Shown here: piece by piece, positions 1 through 4,189 of the stretch
Layout of the letters: each line of letters begins with the position of its first letter
Position numbering within the stretch: the first letter of the stretch is position 1
NCBI GenBank assembly: GCA_902478765.1
Contig: CABSMN010000062.1
Span: 1-6,780 of the forward strand
From: an uncultured Collinsella sp.
Lineage (GTDB): Bacteria > Actinomycetota > Coriobacteriia > Coriobacteriales > Coriobacteriaceae
Length of the DNA stretch: 6,780 nt
Direction of reading: 5' to 3'
Program-made: the position numbers and the translations under genes
The notes under the pieces: generated by a model
Told to the model about the DNA's origin: nothing
Seen by the model: only the letters and a program-made list of their open reading frames with translations
The model's database searches: none

Positions 1-47
1 CTACACTTCTAGCTTCGTCGGCAGCGTCAGATGTGTATAAGAGACAG
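1..47 (+). other. Nextera adapter with i5 index (non-biological)
   Basis: This is library-preparation sequence, not genome. Positions 29-47 are the Tn5 mosaic end AGATGTGTATAAGAGACAG. Positions 15-28 are the Nextera read-1 overhang TCGTCGGCAGCGTC. Positions 7-14, TTCTAGCT, occupy the i5 index slot; from memory this matches Nextera XT index S515. Positions 1-6 (CTACAC) are the end of the P5 arm. An open frame starting at 31 with the residues MCIRDR is a translation of this adapter and not a gene. Genomic sequence begins at 48. Confidence 0.98.
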
Positions 48-138
48 AAACATATTTGAGTCGCGCGATATCCTCGTCGAGCGCATTGCTCTGGGCAAAG
101 CGCTCCGAGACGCGCGGCACGGAGCACAGTTCAGACAT
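48..138 (-). CDS. recG: Probable RecG helicase, N-terminal fragment (truncated by contig end)
   Basis: This is the 5' end of a gene that runs off the contig. It starts at an ATG at 138, 10 bases after the fakA stop codon, and about 30 codons remain before the adapter. The visible protein begins MSELCSVPRV and contains LDEDIARLKYV. This resembles the start of the RecG wedge region, where a short acidic segment precedes a conserved 'L-K-x-V' stretch. RecG is an ATP-dependent branch-migration helicase that remodels Holliday junctions and stalled forks. No helicase motif is present in the fragment, so the call rests mainly on gene order: Asp23/Gls24, fakA (yloV) and recG are commonly adjacent in Gram-positive bacteria. 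The ribosome binding site lies inside the end of fakA and is weak (GAGTAGG), which suggests translational coupling. The frame and start are fairly secure; the identity is an inference. Confidence 0.62.
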
Positions 139-148
139 GGGCAGTTGC

Positions 149-1810
149 CTACTCGATCGAGAAGATCACGGGATAGAGCGGCTGCTCGCCACGATGGGCG
201 TCGATCTCCAGATCGGGCTGAGCCTCCTCGATAGCGTCGACGATCTCCTGGAAGGCCTCATCGGACAGTTCCTCGCCGGCCAGAATCGTCAGCGCGTCGC
301 CCTCCTCTTCCTCCTGCATACGGTTGATGCAATCGAGCGTGACCTGCTTCACGTCGGAGCCGACCACGTCGATGGAGCCGGCAATGATGCCCATGACGTC
401 ACCGGAGTGAATTGGCGAACCGTCGGAGGCGCTGGAGTCGCGCACGGCGCGGGTGACCTCGCCATCGCGGACCTCGCTGATGGCGTCGACCATAGCGGCG
501 ACGGCATCCTCGAGCTCGGAATCGGGCAGGACCGCGAACAGCGCGGAGAAGGCCTGCGGAACGGTCTTGGTGGGAACGACGGCGACCTTCTTGTCGGTGC
601 AGGCTGAGGCTGCGGCCTCGGCAGCCATGCGGATGTTGCCGTTGTTGGGCAGGATGATGACCGAGGTCGCGTTGACCTGGTCAACAGCGCCCAGCAGGTC
701 TGCAGTCGAGGGGTTCATGGTCTGACCACCCGACACGATCACGTCGACGCCGAGGGACTTGAGGATGTCTGCCTCGCCGGACCCAGCGGCAACGGCGACA
801 AAGCCCAGCGCCTTGGCAGGCTCGGCGGCCTTTTCCTGGTCCTCATGAATCTTGGCGGTACGGTCGTGGGCCTCCATCTCCATGTTGTGGATAAAGACCT
901 CGTAGATCTGACCAAGCTGAAGCATGTGCTCGAGCACCAGGTTGGGGGTGTTGGAGTGCACGTGGATCTTGTAGTCGGGATATGCGCCCACGAGCAGCTC
1001 ACAGTCGCCCATGGAACCCAGGAACTTAAGGCACTCGTCCTCGTCAAACGGGGCGTCGGCCTTAAACAGGAACTCATTGCAGTAACGGAATTCCGAGCCC
1101 TCCCAGTCGTCGTTAGCCTCGATCTCAACGCGGCCAAGAGCGGCATCACGGGCAGAGCCGGCGGAGTCAAACGTAGCGGAGAAATCCTCGACAACGGTGC
1201 TGCGGCCAAGAGCGGCAGCTACGAAGTTCTCGAGGAAGATGGCAAAGCCAAAGGCGCCGGAGTCGACCACGCCGTTCTCCTTCAGAACGGGCAGCAGGTC
1301 GGGCGTGCGAGCGACGGACTGGTAGGCCTCGACGACGATGGCATCGAGCGCGTCCTCGGCCGAGAACTTCTTCTTTTCGCACTCGTCGGCCTTGGTCGAG
1401 ACATCGCGCAGCACCGTGAGAATCGTGCCCTCGATGGGCTTACGGACGGCCTGGAAGGCGACCTTGACGGCGCGGCGGAACGCATAGGCGATGTTGGCGG
1501 ACGTGATGGGCTCATCAGCAGAGACGAGACCCTCGGCCACGCCGCGCAGGATCTGAGAGGTGATGACGCCGGAGTTGCCGCGGGCACCCATCAGGGAGCC
1601 GTGGGTGATGGCGCCGGCGATGGCCTCCATATCGGCATCGGCGGGAAGGGCGGAAAGCTCCTTGGTCACCGAGGCGAGCGTGAGCGACATGTTGGTACCG
1701 GTGTCGCCGTCGGGTACGGGGAAGACATTGAGCTTGTTGATCTCCTCGGCCTTGTCGGAAACAGCAGCCGCAGCGATCGGAAAACAGGTGCGAATGGTCT
1801 TTGCAATCAT
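149..1810 (-). CDS. fakA: Fatty acid kinase FakA-like protein (DAK2/DhaL domain, YloV family)
   Basis: This 553-residue cytoplasmic protein belongs to the FakA/YloV family, whose members are normally about 550 residues, so it appears full length. FakA is the ATP-binding subunit that phosphorylates fatty acids held by a FakB (DegV-family) protein, yielding acyl-phosphate for phospholipid synthesis. The N-terminal DhaL/DAK2 kinase domain spans roughly residues 1-200. It shows the metal and nucleotide motif NVFPVPDGDTGTN (28-40), HGSLMGARGNSG (70-81) and DSGAFGF (183-189). The middle domain has C244 in YCNEF and H283/H285 in KIHVHSNTP, matching the Cys and His-x-His metal ligands described for FakA. 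The C-terminal part (about 335-553) is the DegV-like domain, with VSGGQTMNPST (359-369) and ILPNNGNI (386-393). The ATG start is preceded by GGAG at 1823-1826 with a 12-base spacer. It lies 27 bases downstream of the Asp23 gene, probably in one operon. No fakB is in the window. Confidence 0.95.
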   Translation of the reverse strand: MIAKTIRTCFPIAAAAVSDKAEEINKLNVFPVPDGDTGTNMSLTLASVTKELSALPADADMEAIAGAITHGSLMGARGNSGVITSQILRGVAEGLVSADEPITSANIAYAFRRAVKVAFQAVRKPIEGTILTVLRDVSTKADECEKKKFSAEDALDAIVVEAYQSVARTPDLLPVLKENGVVDSGAFGFAIFLENFVAAALGRSTVVEDFSATFDSAGSARDAALGRVEIEANDDWEGSEFRYCNEFLFKADAPFDEDECLKFLGSMGDCELLVGAYPDYKIHVHSNTPNLVLEHMLQLGQIYEVFIHNMEMEAHDRTAKIHEDQEKAAEPAKALGFVAVAAGSGEADILKSLGVDVIVSGGQTMNPSTADLLGAVDQVNATSVIILPNNGNIRMAAEAAASACTDKKVAVVPTKTVPQAFSALFAVLPDSELEDAVAAMVDAISEVRDGEVTRAVRDSSASDGSPIHSGDVMGIIAGSIDVVGSDVKQVTLDCINRMQEEEEGDALTILAGEELSDEAFQEIVDAIEEAQPDLEIDAHRGEQPLYPVIFSIE

Positions 1811-1837
1811 GGGTATTTGAATCTCCGTTTTCGGATG

Positions 1838-2194
1838 CTAGTTCAGACGGCTCTTGAGCGCGTCGATGTGAATGCCGATCTTAAGGCTGGCGGGATCGAT
1901 CTGGGCGATCTCCTGCAGGGTGAAGGCAACGGAGCTCGAAAGATTGTGGCAGACGGACTTCATGTTGACGCCGTTCTCGAGCACGACGTGAAGATCGACC
2001 GTAAGGCCGTTCTCGTCGGCGGAGACAAGCACGCCCTTGCGGAGGCGCTGACCGGCAAGCAGGCGCACGCTCTCGGCGCCCTGGAGCTGCTCAGCCATAC
2101 CGACGACGCCATAGCACGTCATCGCGGCATAACCGGCAATATCGGCAATAACGTCGTTCGAGACGCTCAGGCTGCCGTTGATGGTCTCAGACAC
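1838..2194 (-). CDS. Asp23/Gls24 family envelope stress response protein
   Basis: This 118-residue protein has the typical size and pattern of the Asp23/Gls24 family (YloU in Bacillus). It has no signal peptide or membrane segment. It begins with a short beta-rich stretch, GSLSVSNDVIADIAGYAA, the usual 'I-x-V-s-x-x-V-I-x-x-I-A' family opening, followed by CYGVVGMA (27-34). A second half follows in which GLTVDLHVVLENGVNMKSV and IGIHIDAL carry the conserved VDLHVxxxxG core. Family members are alkaline-shock or cell-envelope-associated proteins whose biochemical role is not settled. The one upstream of fakA is widely conserved, so a link to lipid or envelope homeostasis is plausible but inferred. 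The start is GTG at 2194, chosen because a perfect AAGGAG (2201-2206) sits 6 bases upstream. It is probably the first gene of an operon with fakA and recG. Confidence 0.93.
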   Translation of the reverse strand: MSETINGSLSVSNDVIADIAGYAAMTCYGVVGMAEQLQGAESVRLLAGQRLRKGVLVSADENGLTVDLHVVLENGVNMKSVCHNLSSSVAFTLQEIAQIDPASLKIGIHIDALKSRLN

Positions 2195-2200
2195 AAGAAT

Positions 2201-2206
2201 CTCCTT
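2201..2206 (-). promoter_or_regulatory. Ribosome binding site of the Asp23/Gls24 gene
   Basis: On the minus strand this reads AAGGAG, a full match to the Shine-Dalgarno core, 6 bases before a GTG codon at 2194. It decides in favour of the GTG start, since no in-frame ATG lies close by. Confidence 0.85.
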
Positions 2207-2210
2207 ATCT

Positions 2211-2225
2211 GGTGCTCACGGCACC
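2211..2225 (-). other. Small leader hairpin upstream of the Asp23/Gls24 gene
   Basis: GGTGC and GCACC form a perfect 5-bp inverted repeat around a 5-base loop, just upstream of the AAGGAG site. It may lie in the 5' leader of the Asp23-fakA transcript. It is short and could be chance; there is no evidence of a riboswitch. Confidence 0.3.
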
Positions 2226-2250
2226 ATGTCGTGGGAGCAATCATTGCAAT

Positions 2251-2256
2251 ATTCTA
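2251..2256 (-). promoter_or_regulatory. Candidate -10 box for the Asp23-fakA-recG operon
   Basis: The minus strand reads TAGAAT, 5 of 6 matches to TATAAT, about 57 bases upstream of the GTG start. No convincing -35 hexamer lies 16-18 bases upstream (the bases there read near CCTCAA), and there is no extended -10 TG. A promoter is expected somewhere in 2226-2352, because the tRNA terminator ends the upstream unit. The exact site is a guess. A second weak candidate is TGTAAT at 2293-2298. I see no gene in 2226-2352. Confidence 0.25.
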
Positions 2257-2352
2257 CAACGACCGCGCCATGTTGAGGTGATGGGTCGCGGGATTACATC
2301 CTCGACACGAAATGTTGATATGGCAACGTTCGAGTCAAGTGGTCGCGGCATG

Positions 2353-2382
2353 AAAAAACCCGCCGCATAAGCGACGGGTTTT
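2353..2382 (-). terminator. Intrinsic terminator of the tRNA-Asn operon
   Basis: In the minus-strand transcript, AAAACCCGTCGC, a TTAT loop and GCGGCGGGTTTT form a 12-bp stem with one U-G pair, ending in a run of six U residues (2358 to 2353). It starts 6 bases after the CCA end of the second tRNA-Asn. This is a clear Rho-independent terminator for the tRNA transcript. It also insulates the downstream Asp23-fakA unit from read-through. Confidence 0.92.
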
Positions 2383-2388
2383 ACAACC

Positions 2389-2463
2389 TGGCTCCCCGGG
2401 TAGGACTCGAACCTACAACAGCGCGGTTAACAGCCGCGTGCTCTACCATTGAGCTACCGAGGA
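2389..2463 (-). tRNA. tRNA-Asn (anticodon GTT), downstream copy
   Basis: This 75-base tRNA has an encoded CCA end. Read on the minus strand, the acceptor stem is TCCTCGG paired with CCGGGGA (one U-G pair), and the discriminator is G. The D-stem is GCTC/GAGC, the anticodon stem is CGCGG/CCGCG with loop CTGTTAA (anticodon GTT, asparagine), and the T-stem is GTAGG/CCTAC with loop TTCGAGT. All four arms pair. It is base-for-base identical to the copy at 2498-2572 and is the second tRNA of the transcript, followed directly by the terminator. Confidence 0.98.
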
Positions 2464-2496
2464 ATTTAAAAGCCCAGCTGAATGGGCTGAGAAATT
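2463..2496 (-). other. Hairpin in the spacer between the twin tRNA-Asn genes
   Basis: The short spacer holds the inverted repeat AGCCCA (2471-2476) and TGGGCT (2483-2488) around a 6-base loop. Outer arms AATTT (2463-2467) and AAATT (2492-2496) extend the structure across a 3x3 internal loop. In the transcript the inner stem is followed by UUUU. It therefore resembles a weak terminator or attenuator, or a processing structure, between the two tRNAs. The pairing is visible; the function is inferred. Confidence 0.55.
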
Positions 2497-2497
2497 C

Positions 2498-2572
2498 TGG
2501 CTCCCCGGGTAGGACTCGAACCTACAACAGCGCGGTTAACAGCCGCGTGCTCTACCATTGAGCTACCGAGGA
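2498..2572 (-). tRNA. tRNA-Asn (anticodon GTT), promoter-proximal copy
   Basis: This is the first tRNA of the tandem pair, with the same 75-base cloverleaf, GTT anticodon and encoded CCA as the copy at 2389-2463. Identity covers 78 bases (2497-2574 against 2388-2465), so it extends only one base beyond the tRNA on one side and two on the other. This is consistent with a tandem duplication kept identical by gene conversion or by selection. The promoter lies about 30 bases upstream. Confidence 0.98.
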
Positions 2573-2602
2573 ATAGGTGCGTGCTCTCAAGCAACGAAGT
2601 TT

Positions 2603-2650
2603 ATTATACGGACGAATCAGCTTAGGGCAAGAACTTTTTTGAGATTTTTT
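2603..2650 (-). promoter_or_regulatory. tRNA-Asn promoter with UP-element-like phased A-tracts
   Basis: On the minus strand, a -35 box TTGCCC (2625-2630, 4 of 6 matches) and a perfect -10 box TATAAT (2603-2608) are separated by 16 bases. They sit about 30 bases before the mature 5' end of the first tRNA. Directly upstream of the -35 are two A6 runs, at 2635-2640 and 2645-2650, whose starts are 10 bases apart. Their positions, near -41 and -51, fit the proximal and distal halves of an UP element that binds the RNA polymerase alpha C-terminal domains, as in strong stable-RNA promoters. Their phasing would also bend the DNA. The boxes are direct observation; the UP-element role is inferred. Confidence 0.82.
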
Positions 2651-2658
2651 CCGACCTA

Positions 2659-2682
2659 GTCATTGGGGACGTCCCCAATGAC
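2659..2682. repeat. Perfect 24-base palindrome (possible REP-like element or operator)
   Basis: The 12-base arm GTCATTGGGGAC is followed directly by its exact reverse complement. As RNA it could form a 10-bp hairpin with an ACGU loop, but no U-run follows it on either strand, so it is not an intrinsic terminator on its own. It lies between the rpoD terminator hairpin and the A-tracts of the tRNA promoter. The GGGGAC/GTCCCC core recalls extragenic palindromes dispersed in many bacterial genomes. A protein-binding operator near the tRNA promoter is the alternative. Only one copy is present in this window. Confidence 0.7.
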
Positions 2683-2689
2683 CGCATGA

Positions 2690-2723
2690 AAGCGCCCCCA
2701 AGCGGATGTGCTTGAGGGCGCTT
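2690..2723 (-). terminator. rpoD transcription terminator hairpin
   Basis: Nine bases after the rpoD stop codon, the transcript can form a 14-bp stem (AAGCGCCCTCAAGC with GCTTGGGGGCGCTT, one U-G pair) and a 6-base loop. The stem is strong and GC-rich, but the U-run after it is only about three bases (CTTTC). Termination may therefore be imperfect or helped by the neighbouring palindrome. It also fits the role of a 3'-end-stabilising hairpin. Confidence 0.75.
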
Positions 2724-2732
2724 CTTGCTTGA

Positions 2733-4079
2733 CTAGCTTTCGATATAGTCTTTGAGCTTGCTGCTGCGGCTCGGGTGGCGGAGCTTGGCCAAGGTCTTGG
2801 ACTCGATCTGGCGGATACGCTCGCGCGTGACGCCAAACTCGCGGCCGACTTCCTCGAGCGTGCGGGGATGCCCGTCGACAAGGCCAAAGCGCAGCTCGAT
2901 AACCTTGCGCTCACGATCGGCAAGCGAGTCGAGCACCTGAGTGAGCTGCTCCTGCAGCATGGAGAAGCTGGCGGCATCGGGCGGAACGATAGCCTGGGAG
3001 TCCTCGATAAAGTCGCCCAGCTGGGAATCCTCTTCCTCGCCGATGGGGGTCTCGAGCGACACGGGCTCCTGCGAGATCTTCTGGATCTCGCGGACGCGGT
3101 CGGCGCTCATGTCCATCTCGGCACCGATCTCCTCGGGGGTCGGGTCGCGACCCAGGTCCTGGAGGAGCTGGCGCTGCACGCGGACGAGCTTGTTGATAGT
3201 CTCGACCATATGCACGGGAATACGGATGGTACGGGCCTGGTCGGCGATAGCGCGCGTAATGGCCTGACGGATCCACCACGTGGCGTACGTGGAGAACTTG
3301 AAGCCCTTCTGGTAGTCGAACTTCTCGACGGCGCGAATCAGACCGAGGTTGCCCTCCTGGATCAGGTCAAGGAACAGCATGCCGCGGCCGACATAGCGCT
3401 TGGCGATGGAGACGACCAGACGCAGGTTTGCGCTGATGAGTGCCTGCTTAGCTTCGAGGCCGACGTTCTCAATGCGCGTAAGACGACGCCTCTCGGCACG
3501 CGTGAGCTCGAGCTCACCGGCATCGGCGGCCTCGAGCTTCTCGGTGGCCTCAAGACCGGCCTCGATCTTCATGGCCAGATCGACCTCTTCGGAGGCGGTC
3601 AGCAGGTCGACCTTGCCGATCTCCTTGAGGTACATACGAACCGGATCGCCGGTCAGCATCACCGTGGAGGCATCGATGCCACGCACGCGGGAGCGTGAAC
3701 GGGACGTGCGCACGGTGCGCTTCTTCTTGCTCTTGGAAGAACCCATCTCGGCGTCGGCCTGACGGGCCATCTTGAGCTCGTGATCGTCGAGCGAGCCGGA
3801 ATCGTGCTCGTCGTCATCGAAATCGTCAGTATCGGTATCGTTATCGTCATCGTCGACGTCCATGGGGGCGTCGTCGTTTCCGCTCGCGGAGATAATCTGG
3901 ATGCCGCTGTTGCGCAGCGCGGAATACACCGCGGTGAGCTGCTCGTCAGAAACATCGATATCCTTCAGGGCGACCTGAATCTCGTCCTCGGTTACCGAAG
4001 TCCTGTTTGAGCCGTTGCCCATGAGCTTTGCAACGTAGGATTCCAGCCCAGTACCCGTGCTCTCAGTCTTTTTTGGCAC
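2733..4079 (-). CDS. rpoD: RNA polymerase primary sigma factor RpoD (SigA)
   Basis: This 448-residue housekeeping sigma factor directs RNA polymerase to most promoters. Region 1.1-like sequence is at about 30-65 ([11 protein letters not shown]...NSGIQII). An acidic stretch at about 73-95 ([17 protein letters not shown]) and a basic Lys/Arg/Ser stretch at 116-133 follow. Region 1.2 ([11 protein letters not shown], 145-155) is present. Region 2 (about 214-285) includes [11 protein letters not shown], the core-binding [18 protein letters not shown], and [13 protein letters not shown] for -10 recognition and melting. Region 3 starts at [11 protein letters not shown] (287-297). Region 4 ends with the -35 helix-turn-helix [11 protein letters not shown] (416-426). 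I chose the GTG at 4079 because AAGGGAG lies 5 bases upstream of it. An in-frame ATG at 4094 (453 residues) would place that site inside the gene and has a poor site of its own. rpoD follows dnaG with a 110-base gap, no terminator and no clear promoter, so it is probably cotranscribed. Confidence 0.97.
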   Translation of the reverse strand: MPKKTESTGTGLESYVAKLMGNGSNRTSVTEDEIQVALKDIDVSDEQLTAVYSALRNSGIQIISASGNDDAPMDVDDDDNDTDTDDFDDDEHDSGSLDDHELKMARQADAEMGSSKSKKKRTVRTSRSRSRVRGIDASTVMLTGDPVRMYLKEIGKVDLLTASEEVDLAMKIEAGLEATEKLEAADAGELELTRAERRRLTRIENVGLEAKQALISANLRLVVSIAKRYVGRGMLFLDLIQEGNLGLIRAVEKFDYQKGFKFSTYATWWIRQAITRAIADQARTIRIPVHMVETINKLVRVQRQLLQDLGRDPTPEEIGAEMDMSADRVREIQKISQEPVSLETPIGEEEDSQLGDFIEDSQAIVPPDAASFSMLQEQLTQVLDSLADRERKVIELRFGLVDGHPRTLEEVGREFGVTRERIRQIESKTLAKLRHPSRSSKLKDYIES

Positions 4080-4084
4080 AGATT

Positions 4085-4091
4085 CTCCCTT
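4085..4091 (-). promoter_or_regulatory. Ribosome binding site deciding the rpoD start
   Basis: The minus strand reads AAGGGAG, 5 bases before the GTG at 4079. The only competing start, ATG at 4094, overlaps this site and has only a weak GGA upstream. I therefore place translation initiation at the GTG. Confidence 0.7.
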
Positions 4092-4094
4092 CAT

Positions 4095-4107
4095 AGTCCA
4101 CAGGACT
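4095..4107 (-). other. Small hairpin in the rpoD leader
   Basis: AGTCC and GGACT pair perfectly around a 3-base loop, a few bases upstream of the rpoD ribosome binding site. It is short and may be chance. It could modestly affect access to the site or mark a processing point in the dnaG-rpoD mRNA. The rest of the gap (4108-4189) shows no clear promoter or terminator. Confidence 0.3.
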
Positions 4108-4189
4108 CAATACTTTAGCACACACATAGGCGTCTATACCCAAAAAGAGGACTGGATATAGGCGAGAATACGCTGGTTGACCACAACAT

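Noticed and set aside
31..234. Short plus-strand ORF beginning MCIRDR, and its counterpart beginning MYKRQ at 6461-6748 on the minus strand
   Set aside because: Both start codons lie within the adapters. These peptides are translations of the Tn5 mosaic end, and the rest are shadow frames of fakA and ribF.
845..2281. A 478-codon plus-strand open frame antisense to fakA and the Asp23/Gls24 gene
   Set aside because: It runs across two confident minus-strand genes and their gap, has no recognisable motif, and is explained by the absence of stops opposite GC-rich codons.
2226..2352. A possible riboswitch or small gene in the noncoding stretch upstream of the Asp23/Gls24 gene
   Set aside because: Apart from a 5-bp hairpin and weak promoter-like hexamers, I see no conserved riboswitch structure and no ORF with a ribosome binding site.
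2389..2572. tRNA-Asn genes as the attachment site of an integrated element
   Set aside because: Both copies are intact, lie 34 bases apart, and no integrase or foreign gene is present. The duplication is a simple tandem.
2775..3698. A 307-codon plus-strand open frame antisense to rpoD
   Set aside because: It overlaps conserved sigma regions 2 to 4 and its sequence is simply the Leu/Gly/Asp-rich complement of them.
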